22,203 bases of DNA from JBFXAN01 sp050184225 (GTDB lineage: Bacteria; Chloroflexota; Dehalococcoidia; CAUJGQ01): assembly GCA_050184225.1 (NCBI GenBank), contig JBFXAN010000108.1:1-22203 (forward strand), in the 5' to 3' direction. This document shows positions 1 through 7,595 of this stretch, one piece after another. The position numbers and the translations under genes are program-made. The notes beneath the pieces are model-generated. The model made no database searches and had not been told where the DNA came from. It saw only the letters and a program-made list of their open reading frames with translations. The stretch's first letter is position 1. Every line of letters begins with the position of its first letter.

Positions 1-567
1 GACGCCGGTTGGAGTTGGCCTCCCTTCGGTGGCCGCGGCCGCGGCGGTCCCTGGGCCAGGCCCGACCGTCGCGGGCGGTTCTTCGACCGGGGCGACCTCA
101 AGTACGTGATCCTCGACCTCCTCGCCGAACGCCCGCGCCACGGCTATGACATCATCCGTGCCCTCGAGGAGCAGTTCGAAGGACTCTATAGCCCCAGCCC
201 CGGCACGGTCTATCCCACGCTTCAGCTCCTCGAAGACCAGGGGTACGTAACGAGCAACCAGCAGGATGGCAAGAAAGTCTACACTGTCACCGAGGCTGGC
301 CGCGCTTTCCTCGCCGAGCGCGCGGCGACGATCGACGCGATCCGGGCGCGGATGGAGGCCGGCCGCACCGGTGATTCACGTGCCGAGGTGCATGCCTTGA
401 TGGGCGAGTTGCGCAATGTGGCGCAGACCGTCTTCAGTCGGGCGGGCCATCGTGCGCTTGACGACCCGGAGAAGGTTCGTCGGTTGCGTGGTGTGGTCGC
501 CCGCGCCCGCGAGGAGATCGACGCGATCCTCGCGGACCGGCCGGCCCAAACCTCTGCTGAACTGTAA
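1..567 (+). CDS. PadR-family transcriptional regulator, 5' end cut by window edge
   Basis: The frame is open from base 1, and a GTG at 106 is internal. Residues before it (FFDRGDLKYV) belong to the usual N-terminal segment of PadR proteins, so the true start lies left of the window. The winged-helix part reads LAERPRHGYDII, then YSPSPGTVYPTLQLLEDQGYV, the signature of PadR/Vir-type regulators in which the third helix and wing bind DNA. A helical, Arg/Glu-rich C-terminal half (about residues 100-185 of the visible part) fits the dimerisation region. PadR proteins are usually repressors of nearby drug-export or stress genes. Here a DrrAB-like ABC exporter follows on the same strand 333 bp downstream with a palindrome at its promoter, so control of that exporter is a reasonable inference. 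Confidence 0.88.
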   Translation, partial: DAGWSWPPFGGRGRGGPWARPDRRGRFFDRGDLKYVILDLLAERPRHGYDIIRALEEQFEGLYSPSPGTVYPTLQLLEDQGYVTSNQQDGKKVYTVTEAGRAFLAERAATIDAIRARMEAGRTGDSRAEVHALMGELRNVAQTVFSRAGHRALDDPEKVRRLRGVVARAREEIDAILADRPAQTSAEL

Positions 568-802
568 ATCACACGCGCACGGCGGTTGGCGATCGGCGCT
601 CCGACGGATGACCGAAGCGCCTGATCCCACGACGAGGCGACACCTGTCCCGATGGACCGGCCACAATCCGCCATCTGCCCGAAGCGGCCGAACCCGTTCG
701 GATGCGATGCTGTGATCGACGCATGGACAAGGACACGTGACGCGGGAAGTTGAGTTCTGTTCGCCGGACACTTGCCATCTGGACCGCAATCACCCATCAT
801 TT
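568..802. other. intergenic spacer between padR-like gene and exporter operon
   Basis: No convincing gene is seen. Small open frames on both strands lack ribosome-binding sites and family resemblance. The functional signals of this gap lie at its right end (803-839). Confidence 0.5.
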
Positions 803-839
803 TAGAACAATTGTTCTATATCACTCGGGTCGGTAATGT
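803..839 (+). promoter_or_regulatory. candidate promoter with overlapping 16-bp palindromic operator
   Basis: TAGAACAATTGTTCTA at 803-818 is a perfect 16-bp palindrome in otherwise GC-rich DNA. Its right half contains TTGTTC (811-816), which is spaced 17 bp from TAATGT (834-839), a plausible -35/-10 pair for the exporter operon starting at 901. A repressor bound here would cover the -35 box. The PadR-type protein upstream is the obvious candidate ligand, but this is inference. The site does not show the ATGT-N-ACAT layout described for some PadR operators. Confidence 0.6.
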
Positions 840-900
840 ACGTCATCCGAGCGAGTGCTCCCCGCGGTGTGTCCGGCAACCATGGTTGAGGAGGAGCTGT

Positions 901-1913
<1,013 letters not shown>

Positions 1914-1917
<4 letters not shown>

Positions 1918-2735
1918 CCGCCATGACCCAGGAACGCCACGGCGCCCTCCAGCCGCTTCAGCGCGGCCGCTTCTATTGGGCGATCGCCGATGCCCTCGTC
2001 CTCGCCCGCCGGACGCTGGTGCAGACACCGCGCATCCCCGAGCAGCTTGTCTTCGCGACGATCCAGCCAGTGATGTTCGTCCTGCTCTTCCGCTACGTCT
2101 TCGGCGGCGCGATCAGCGTTGAAGGCACATCGTATGTGAACTTCCTGATGGCGGGCATCTTCGTCCAGACCGTCGCCTTCGGCGCGACCAACACCGGCGT
2201 CAGCCTCGCCGACGACATGACGAAGGGGTTGATCGACCGCTTCCGCTCGCTGCCGATGGCGCCCTCGGCCGTGCTGATGGGCCGCACGATCGCCGAACTG
2301 GCGCGCAACACCTTCGTCGTCGCGATCATGTTCGCCGTCGGCCTGCTCGTCGGCTTCCGCCCGGAAGGCAGCCTGCCGGCGATGGCGGCGGCGCTCGGCC
2401 TGCTGCTCCTGTTCGGCTTCGCCCTCTCCTGGATCTTCGTCGTCAACGGCCTCGCCGTGCGGACGGTGGAGGCGGTGCAGCAGTCGTCATTCATCTGGCT
2501 GTTCCCGCTGACCTTCGTCAGCAGCGCCTTCGTCCCGGTGGAGAGCATGCCCGGCTGGCTCCAGCCCTTCGCCGAGCACCAGCCCCTCACCCAAACGATC
2601 GACGCCGTCCGCGGCCTGATGCTCGGCCAGCCGATCGGCACAGCGGGCTGGCAGGCGCTGGCCTGGTGCCTCGCCATCATCGCCGTCTTCGCCCCGCTCA
2701 GCGTCTCCCTCTACAAGCGCCGCACCGCCCGCTAA
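1914..2735 (+). CDS. DrrB-like ABC-2 type permease
   Basis: A 273-aa polytopic membrane protein of the ABC-2 family. It has an amphipathic N-terminus followed by about six hydrophobic segments, including PVMFVLLFRYVFGGAI, FLMAGIFVQTVAFGA, NTFVVAIMFAVGLLVG, a long one around ALGLLLLFGFALSWIF, one around WLFPLTFVSSAFVP, and a last one near the C-terminus. The phrases DDMTKGLIDRFRSLPMAPSAV and SSAFVPVESMPGWLQPFAEHQPLT are characteristic of DrrB permeases. The ATG at 1914 overlaps the ATPase stop and has GGAGG 8 bases before it; an ATG at 1923 is an alternative. With the ATPase it should form the complete exporter. The substrate cannot be told from the sequence. Confidence 0.93.
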
Positions 2736-2760
2736 CCCGGCCCACGGCGCAACCCCATTC

Positions 2761-2805
2761 CCGACGGCGGTGAGCGTTGCTGCTCGCTGCCGTCGGTCGC
2801 GTTTT
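2761..2805 (+). terminator. Rho-independent terminator of exporter operon
   Basis: Bases 2761-2775 pair with 2782-2796 over 15 positions. All pairs are Watson-Crick except two G-U wobbles that work only in the plus-strand transcript. The loop has 6 bases and TTTT lies at 2802-2805 after TCGCG. The hairpin ends just before the converging HEPN gene. Confidence 0.65.
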
Positions 2806-2812
2806 CATGCAC

Positions 2813-3235
2813 TCAGCCCGCGTCTTCAGTGCTGATCCCCCGCTGCGCCAGATCGTGCATCACAGCATCGACCACGGTATGGGCCGTGGTGACGGCTTGG
2901 TGTGCATCCTCATCTGTCGCATCCGGCCAGTCGCCAGGATACCGCGCTTCCATCGACCACTCTGTGAGTCTCGCCAAGTCCACTTGTACGCCCCGCGCAG
3001 ACCAATTCTCGGGAATGAGTAGGATCAAGAGATCCAAATCGTGGCGACGTGGGTAGTCCAATTGCTCGAAGATGAGGATCGCCTTCAGCGCCTTCTCTGC
3101 CGCCTGCTGTGCGAGCCAGCACACATGACGCGGTAAAACGCCCGATACATGGATCAACGTCTCAGCCGCCCGCGGGTCTTCCTCCGCGAAACGCAGCCAG
3201 CGTCGCGACTCAACGCGGTGTTCAGGCTCGTTCAT
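2813..3235 (-). CDS. HEPN domain protein (partner of MNT nucleotidyltransferase)
   Basis: A 140-aa helical protein beginning MNEPEHRVESRRWLRFAEED. The ATG at 3235 is preferred over a longer open frame because it lies 14 bp inside the end of the nucleotidyltransferase gene, the usual arrangement of this pair. The HEPN family shows as RHVCWLAQQAAEKALKAIL (about residues 38-56) and YPRRHDLDLLILL (about 63-75). The C-terminal helix (AHTVVDAVMHDLAQRG) is typical. HEPN/MNT pairs are commonly toxin-antitoxin modules: the HEPN part is an RNase in some, and the MNT part neutralises it by nucleotidylylation. I see no clear Rx4-6H RNase motif here, so activity as an RNase is uncertain. Confidence 0.8.
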   Translation of the reverse strand: MNEPEHRVESRRWLRFAEEDPRAAETLIHVSGVLPRHVCWLAQQAAEKALKAILIFEQLDYPRRHDLDLLILLIPENWSARGVQVDLARLTEWSMEARYPGDWPDATDEDAHQAVTTAHTVVDAVMHDLAQRGISTEDAG

Positions 3236-3542
3236 ACACGACTGTGCCCTCGCGCAACGCCGGCCGCAGCACCGTACCAACCAGATCGCCCCGCCGCGCA
3301 ATCTCCTCCGGCGTCGTGACGATCACATCCTTGCTCACGGGAAAGTCCGCCAGCGCCCGCCGGATGCTGATCGCCGCCTCCCGCTTGTCAGCAACGGCCG
3401 GCAGTACTACCAGCAGATCGACATCGCTGTCCGGTTGCGCATCGCCGCGGGCATGCGAGCCGAACACGATCACGCGCACCGGCGAGAACTCCTCGACGAT
3501 GCGCTCAGTCATCGCGACGATCGCGTCTGCAGCAGCCGTCAT
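3222..3542 (-). CDS. MNT-type minimal nucleotidyltransferase
   Basis: A 106-aa protein of the DNA polymerase-beta superfamily. The core motif is FGSHARGDAQPDSDVDLLVV (about residues 27-46): GS, then DxD with two metal-binding Asp residues, with a later Asp in SKDVIVTT as the third carboxylate. The ATG at 3542 has GGGGAG about 10 bases upstream; an in-frame TTG at 3560 is less likely. The gene is transcribed ahead of, and overlaps, the HEPN gene. In characterised pairs the nucleotidyltransferase acts as the antitoxin by adding nucleotides to HEPN. The catalytic residues appear intact. Confidence 0.87.
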   Translation of the reverse strand: MTAAADAIVAMTERIVEEFSPVRVIVFGSHARGDAQPDSDVDLLVVLPAVADKREAAISIRRALADFPVSKDVIVTTPEEIARRGDLVGTVLRPALREGTVVYERA

Positions 3543-3622
3543 TGCGGATCTTCTCCCCAAGACAACCGCATCCGTGCTTCTTCACCACGCATCGACGGTG
3601 TGTCTCGGTTACTGCGACCATC

Positions 3623-3679
3623 GTGCGAATCCTTCCGCGGATGCGTTTCGATGCTGATACGCATCGATCGGGATCGCAC
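3623..3679. repeat. nested inverted repeats between the two toxin-antitoxin modules
   Basis: GTGCGA (3623-3628) faces TCGCAC (3674-3679). Inside, GATGCGT (3640-3646) faces ACGCATC (3659-3665), and CGATGC (3649-3654) faces GCATCG (3661-3666). The alternatives are mutually exclusive in part. The position, between the antitoxin stop at 3679 and the nucleotidyltransferase start at 3542, suits an operator or transcript structure. No T-run supports a terminator. Confidence 0.4.
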
Positions 3680-4035
3680 TACTGCTTGAGATGGTCTAGC
3701 ACCCACCCACGGATCAGGGCTGAAACCGTAACTTCACGCGCCTTCGCCCGTCGCCGTAACGCCTGCCACTGATTCTTGGGAATAGCAACAGAGATGACGA
3801 CATCACCCGGATCGCCTAAGGAGACACGCGCACGCACCGGCGGCAGCTCACCCTCTGGTACCGACGGCAATGACTCCCACAACTCATCGCTCAACTCATG
3901 CGTATCCCAAAACTCGACTTCCTCACACTCATCTCGGAACGTCGGAATCGCATCGAGGCTATGCACCACGGTCTTCCGCTGGTTGGGGTCGAACTCCTCC
4001 TGTTCAATCGTGTGCCGGACGGGCTTACCACTCAT
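3679..4035 (-). CDS. BrnA/CopG-type antitoxin
   Basis: A 118-aa protein with the arrangement of CopG-like antitoxins paired with BrnT. The middle holds the conserved phrase EVEFWDTHELSDELWESL (about residues 39-56). The C-terminal ribbon-helix-helix region reads DVVISVAIPKNQWQALRRRAKAREVTVSALIRGWV, where the strand should bind the operator and the helix dimerise. The start lies 3 bases after the toxin stop, with GGAG 8 bases before the ATG. The toxin-first order is typical of brnTA, in which the antitoxin represses the operon. Confidence 0.82.
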   Translation of the reverse strand: MSGKPVRHTIEQEEFDPNQRKTVVHSLDAIPTFRDECEEVEFWDTHELSDELWESLPSVPEGELPPVRARVSLGDPGDVVISVAIPKNQWQALRRRAKAREVTVSALIRGWVLDHLKQ

Positions 4036-4038
4036 CGG

Positions 4039-4311
4039 TCATCTCCGCCGCCGACGGTATCGGCGCGCATCCCGTTCATCTGCATCCCAGGCGCTTATGA
4101 CTCGGATCATCCCGCGGCGGATCGTATAGATCACGGTCAACAGCCGGCCATCTCGTGTCACACCAACGATTCCGCGTCGTCTCTCCATAGGTGTATTGTA
4201 TGCCTCCCGCACGACGCGACCTGGATCCTCAAATGCCTCCTCAACCTCGTCAGGTTCGACCGTATGCAACGCGACGTGGTCGATGTTCTCGTCGTCCCAA
4301 TCGAACCGCAC
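4039..4311 (-). CDS. BrnT-family toxin
   Basis: A 90-aa protein matching the BrnT pattern. It begins RFDWDDENIDHVALHTVEPDEVEEAFEDP and continues with ERRRGIVGVTRDGRLLTVIYTIR and IRVISAWDADERDARRY. BrnT proteins are RelE-fold ribonucleases held by BrnA. The start is a GTG at 4311 with GGAG about 10 bases upstream. The basic C-terminus (RRYRRRRR) is usual for this family. Key residues look intact, so the module may be functional. Confidence 0.85.
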   Translation of the reverse strand: MRFDWDDENIDHVALHTVEPDEVEEAFEDPGRVVREAYNTPMERRRGIVGVTRDGRLLTVIYTIRRGMIRVISAWDADERDARRYRRRRR

Positions 4312-4398
4312 GAAACGGTCGCTCCAATGTTTGCTGCGCCGCAGGTTACATGTAGGCTGGGTCTGTCTAGCAGCTTGTCGCGGGAAATTGTGCCGCGC

Positions 4399-4554
4399 TC
4401 AATTGAACGGCATCTGCACATCTATGCCTGTCACGATGTCATCGCTAATGGTGAGCAGATTCCTTGCCGCCACCTCTCTACTCTGAGTGAATCCTCTGGG
4501 ACTCCAGTATCCGTCGGGTGTTCGACCATCATTCGTTCGACCAAGCTGGACCAG
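4399..4554 (-). other. out-of-frame C-terminal tail of the LuxR-type membrane regulator
   Basis: On the minus strand, after the codon for Tyr at 4554-4556, re-reading one base gives LVQLGRTNDGRTPDGYW, then SPRGFTQSREVAA, ending DDIVTGIDVQMPFN and TGA at 4399-4401. NGNYLVQL and VTGIDVQM are the expected continuation and last strand of the beta-sandwich. The original gene therefore probably ran to 4399 and lost one base near 4551-4556, or the base is missing from the assembly. The intact product would have been about 295 aa. Confidence 0.65.
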
Positions 4555-5285
4555 TAATTCCCGTTCCTTACCCACACGCTGTAGTTGCCGTCAGGGTCTG
4601 TCACTCCGTAGCCGCAGTCGCTGGGTGGAAGTGGGCAGGCGTAGACATGGATGCCGCTGAGCGGTTGCCCTTCAGCCCCGGTCACCGTTCCGCGGATGAA
4701 ACCAGCCCCAGGGATGCCGGAGGGTCTGCGGCCGGCCAACATCGCAGTAACGTCTGATGTCGGATTCAATGTCGGCGTGACCGACTCACCCACCGAGTGC
4801 GTAATAGTCGGTTCGCTTCGCGATGAGGCGAAGGCTGCTCCAATGACCGCTGCTACCACTGCCGTCAGGACCAAGGCCGCCAGCCCCTGCCACGATACGA
4901 GTGGCAGGGGCGTCTTCCGTGGCTTCGCTGCTGGCGTGCTTTCAGGTTCCATTCCCATGTCGTCCCCCGCCGAGTCTCCGCTCGCATCAGCAGCAGCCGG
5001 AAGCATGACCTCGGTTGTCGAGGGTGCGATGCCGCGATCATCGGAGGAATGGGCCAACGCCTGACAGTAGGTGCCGAGCGCTCGCTGACGTGGCGCCGTC
5101 GCCAGATCGGCGATGCCCAACTTCTGGTAGATGTTGGTCTTGTGAAAGACCACCGTCCGCGGCGAGATAACAAGCCTGTCCGCGATTGTCTGGTCCACGA
5201 GTCCCTGACAAGCCAGCTGCAACACCTGCTGTTCGCGCGGGGTAAGTGATTGCAGCTTCGCGGCCATCTCAACTGATTCATCCAT
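4431..5285 (-). CDS. membrane-tethered LuxR-type regulator with extracytoplasmic beta-sandwich domain (C-terminus frameshifted)
   Basis: The visible frame codes 284 aa. Residues 11-72 are a LuxR/GerE helix-turn-helix (LTPREQQVLQLACQGL, then ISPRTVVFHKTNIYQKLGI). A polar Pro/Ser linker follows, then one membrane span at about 134-153 (LAALVLTAVVAAVIGAAFA). Outside is a Thr/Ser/Pro stretch and a carboxypeptidase-regulatory-like beta-sandwich (FIRGTVTGAEGQPLSGIHVYAC, then TDPDGNYSVWVRNGNY). After Y244 the frame leaves the family pattern; a neighbouring frame continues it to 4399 (separate entry). The order, with HTH inside and a possible ligand domain outside, implies transmembrane signalling without a kinase. 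The ATG at 5285 is preceded by a weak AGGT. A secreted-protein gene diverges 107 bp away. Confidence 0.78.
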   Translation of the reverse strand: MDESVEMAAKLQSLTPREQQVLQLACQGLVDQTIADRLVISPRTVVFHKTNIYQKLGIADLATAPRQRALGTYCQALAHSSDDRGIAPSTTEVMLPAAADASGDSAGDDMGMEPESTPAAKPRKTPLPLVSWQGLAALVLTAVVAAVIGAAFASSRSEPTITHSVGESVTPTLNPTSDVTAMLAGRRPSGIPGAGFIRGTVTGAEGQPLSGIHVYACPLPPSDCGYGVTDPDGNYSVWVRNGNYWSSLVERMMVEHPTDTGVPEDSLRVERWRQGICSPLAMTS

Positions 5286-5392
5286 CGGGCTACCTGTACC
5301 TCACATCAGGTTGCAGAAGACCGGACCTCACGGCAGTTCCCATTCCGCAATCAAATCGTTCTACTTCTGAGCAACATCCACATGGAGTATAG

Positions 5393-6031
5393 ATGATGCT
5401 GCCTCGCCGGAAGCTCCTCGCAGCGGGCGCCCTCGCCACAGCCTCCCTTGCCTTGCGCAGTGCCCGCAGCCCGACCGCGCGGGCGCAAGCCAGCCCTGGC
5501 GATCTGTTGTACGAGGCCAACTGGTGGGCTGGGTGGGACGGCTGGCCAGAAGGGCTCGGCTGGCAGGTGTTCGACGGCGCCTATATTAACGACGGATCGG
5601 GCTCCAGCTACCGGCTGTTCGCGGCCTGTCCGTACGTCCCGGCTGATCACGGCTTCGACAACTACGCCGTGGAAGCGGAGCTACGCATTGACACCACGGC
5701 GCTCAACAGCGCGGTGGCGCTCGTGGCGCGAGGTCACTACTTCGGCTCGATCTACCACGGCTCCCGCAACCAAAGCGGCATGTTCCTCTCCCAGGGCGAG
5801 GCGTCCACCAACAGCAGGCTGAGCAATACCCGGTACGAGTCCGTGCCCGTCAAGTCGGGCGAGCAACACGCGTTCCGCCTAGAAGCGCGCGGCAACCGGT
5901 TCACGTTCAAGCTGGACGGGGCAACGGTCGTCCAAGGGACCGACAACCGGTATCTCTCCGGCGGCGAGGTCGGCCTGCTGTGCAAGGAGAATCAAGTCAG
6001 CGTGTCGGCCTTCCGGGTGAATGCGCTGTAA
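5393..6031 (+). CDS. Tat-type secreted protein with LamG/DUF1080-like jellyroll domain
   Basis: A 212-aa protein. The N-terminus MMLPRRKLLAAGALATASLA has a twin-arginine pair before a hydrophobic stretch, and cleavage is likely after AQA (residue 33). The mature part looks like a concanavalin-type beta-sandwich: FDNYAVEAELRID, SAVALVARGHYFGSIYHG, GEQHAFRLEARGNRFTFKLDG and YLSGGEVGLLCKENQVSVSAFRV. The last two are characteristic of families that use this fold for sugar or surface binding. GGAG lies at 5384-5387 ahead of ATGATG. It is divergent from the membrane-tethered LuxR-type gene and followed by a lipoprotein, so the three may form a surface-related group. No catalytic residues can be assigned. 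Confidence 0.7.
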   Translation: MMLPRRKLLAAGALATASLALRSARSPTARAQASPGDLLYEANWWAGWDGWPEGLGWQVFDGAYINDGSGSSYRLFAACPYVPADHGFDNYAVEAELRIDTTALNSAVALVARGHYFGSIYHGSRNQSGMFLSQGEASTNSRLSNTRYESVPVKSGEQHAFRLEARGNRFTFKLDGATVVQGTDNRYLSGGEVGLLCKENQVSVSAFRVNAL

Positions 6032-6059
6032 ACCATCACCCAGGAATGAGGGGTCCACC

Positions 6060-6749
6060 GTGCTCCGCACCCATCCCGTCATCGTCGGACTGCTGCTCGC
6101 CGTGCTCTTCATCAGCCTCATCACCGCGTGCGGCGAGAGCGAGCAGTCCAGTCAATCAACCACCGCACCGTCATCGGCGCAACCACACGCGCAGCAAACC
6201 ACGCCAGCAGCAACGCAGGCAGCCCAGCAGAAGCCACAATTGACGGAGTCGCCAACGGTTGAGGTCTCATTGCCCAGTGAAGCAGAACGCTGGAGTGGCT
6301 CAAGTGGCGATTATGCAATTGAGATTGTCTACAAGCGACTGGAGCCTAAGCTCCAGCGTGACGCTGTGGCAACCATTCAGGCAAGCGAAGGGTACTTTCT
6401 TGTCGTGATTCTTAGAATAACAGGAGAGTCTTGCCTAAGGGACGTATGTCCAGGCTTTTGGATTTCAAGAATCCGGCTCAACACTTACAATAGTAAGCGC
6501 GACGACATCGAATACCGAGTGAGCCTTGACGCTCAAGCGGATCTCGAACGTAACTGGTATCCAAGGCTGAATACTCGAAATACGCTTGAAGTCCGTCCTG
6601 GATCGTCGGTTGAGTTTCCATTGATCTTTAATGTTAGGTATTCTGACTCTAGATTTGAACTAAACTATCCAGACAGTTGGGTTATTAGAGTCCCTGATGT
6701 CCCTGTTGGCAAGGGTATCATCTCGCGCGATAATCCGCTCAGGCGTTAA
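6060..6749 (+). CDS. lipoprotein of unknown function
   Basis: A GTG at 6060 with GAGGGG about 9 bases upstream is preferred over an ATG at 6021 that overlaps the previous gene and adds a polar extension. The 229-aa product has a lipoprotein signal peptide with lipobox ITAC and Cys24 as the lipidation site. A Ser/Thr/Gln/Ala linker to about residue 65 follows, then a beta-rich domain with two close cysteines (ESCLRDVCPGFW). The phrase VRPGSSVEFPLIFNV suggests an Ig-like telokin/DUF4352-type fold; this is a guess. From about 6240 the gene is much richer in A/T than its neighbours. Its last 11 bases overlap the converging HNH gene. Confidence 0.75.
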   Translation: MLRTHPVIVGLLLAVLFISLITACGESEQSSQSTTAPSSAQPHAQQTTPAATQAAQQKPQLTESPTVEVSLPSEAERWSGSSGDYAIEIVYKRLEPKLQRDAVATIQASEGYFLVVILRITGESCLRDVCPGFWISRIRLNTYNSKRDDIEYRVSLDAQADLERNWYPRLNTRNTLEVRPGSSVEFPLIFNVRYSDSRFELNYPDSWVIRVPDVPVGKGIISRDNPLRR

Positions 6750-7176
6750 GCACCGAGCGGCCTAATTTCGACCCACAGAAAGTGGAGAGTGGGATCAGCG
6801 GTCTTTCGAGACGATAGCCACGATCCACTCGTTCTGCCGCGCGGCCCGCCGGTGTCAGTCCTTCGATCAGCGCAACGCCGTCTGCCCAGGCCAAGTGATC
6901 GGTCCAGCGTTGGTGCCGTGGGTCATAAAGCGCCACGGTAGCGCCTGTCAGGGGATCCTGCGCCGACGTTTGCGTACCCTTCCGCGAATTGCAGTCCATG
7001 CAGGAGAGCCACAAGTTCTCTTCCTCTGTACCCCCGCCCGCTGCCCGTGGGATGATGTGTTCGATCTCCAGCGCAATGCCCACGATTGTCTCGTCGCCCA
7101 GACAATAGCCGTACCGCCCTCGTGCCTGAGCGATGACACGCCGTCGCAACGCCACCGAGATGTACGGATCGCTCAC
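6739..7176 (-). CDS. HNH endonuclease family protein with imperfect zinc knuckle
   Basis: A 145-aa protein. The HNH core is LEIEHIIPRAAGGGTEEENLWLSCMDCNSRKG (about residues 36-67), with His40, Asn54 and the second CxxC pair (Cys59, Cys62). The first pair, normally CxYC, reads YGYC, so one of four zinc-binding cysteines is replaced by Tyr22. C-terminal DPRHQRWTDHLAWADGVALIEGLTPAGRA follows the usual tail of this HNH subgroup, but the last about 30 residues do not resemble it. The GTG start overlaps the RHH gene stop (GTGA), so translation is coupled. It could be a stand-alone nuclease; whether it still binds zinc is doubtful. Confidence 0.78.
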   Translation of the reverse strand: MSDPYISVALRRRVIAQARGRYGYCLGDETIVGIALEIEHIIPRAAGGGTEEENLWLSCMDCNSRKGTQTSAQDPLTGATVALYDPRHQRWTDHLAWADGVALIEGLTPAGRAAERVDRGYRLERPLIPLSTFCGSKLGRSVLNA

Positions 7177-7595
7177 CGCCGCGGCTGGGTGAGGAGCGGC
7201 GCAATATCTTGCCCCCGTCCTTTGAGGAGCGCAAGCGCCTGCGCGCGGATCAGCATCGCGTGCTCATAGGCGCGGACGAGCGATTGCTCCTCCTGTCGCT
7301 CCGCTTCTGTCAGCCCTTCGTCCTGAAGCTTGAAGTGTAAGGACTCCAGCCGCCGCGACTGGCGAGCTGAGAAGCGAGGTCGCGCCGCACGCCACAGCGC
7401 CGCATCGTCCATTGCTTCCATTCGCGCCAGTTCCTGCTCCAACGCCGGCGGCAGCCGGTCATCGTCCTCGGGCACGACTTCCGTCAGCAGTTGCACGAGC
7501 TCAACCTCGATGCTGCGCTGCGCCTCCACCGCCCGCCGCTGCAAGCGCTCGTAGAGGTCGTCGGGCAACTTCACCGTCACGCTCCGTCCCGCCAT
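7173..7595 (-). CDS. ribbon-helix-helix antitoxin-like protein upstream of HNH gene
   Basis: A 140-aa protein starting MAGRSVTVKLPDDLYERLQRR, with GAGG 7 bases before the ATG at 7595; a longer in-frame start at 7670 lacks support. Residues 4-40 have the Arc/CopG/MetJ pattern of a beta strand and two helices (RSVTVKLPDDLY, then RSIEVELVQLL). The rest is helical: EQELARMEAMDDAALW, RFSARQSRRLESLHFKLQDE, GLTEAERQEEQSLV and AMLIRAQALALLKGRG. From memory, proteins of this shape recur next to HNH genes in cyanobacteria and Chloroflexota. The 4-base overlap with the HNH gene suggests a co-expressed pair, by analogy an autoregulating DNA-binding partner. Function is unproven. Confidence 0.72.
   Translation of the reverse strand: MAGRSVTVKLPDDLYERLQRRAVEAQRSIEVELVQLLTEVVPEDDDRLPPALEQELARMEAMDDAALWRAARPRFSARQSRRLESLHFKLQDEGLTEAERQEEQSLVRAYEHAMLIRAQALALLKGRGQDIAPLLTQPRR

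Noticed and set aside
3109..3657. 182-aa plus-strand frame over the HEPN/MNT genes
   Set aside because: Ser/Thr/Arg-rich shadow of the two well-supported minus-strand genes.
6923..7234. Alternative minus-strand frame overlapping the HNH gene, considered as a second repaired HNH frame
   Set aside because: It contains no HNH or zinc motifs. I also tried to read the unusual HNH C-terminus in other frames and found no convincing family match.
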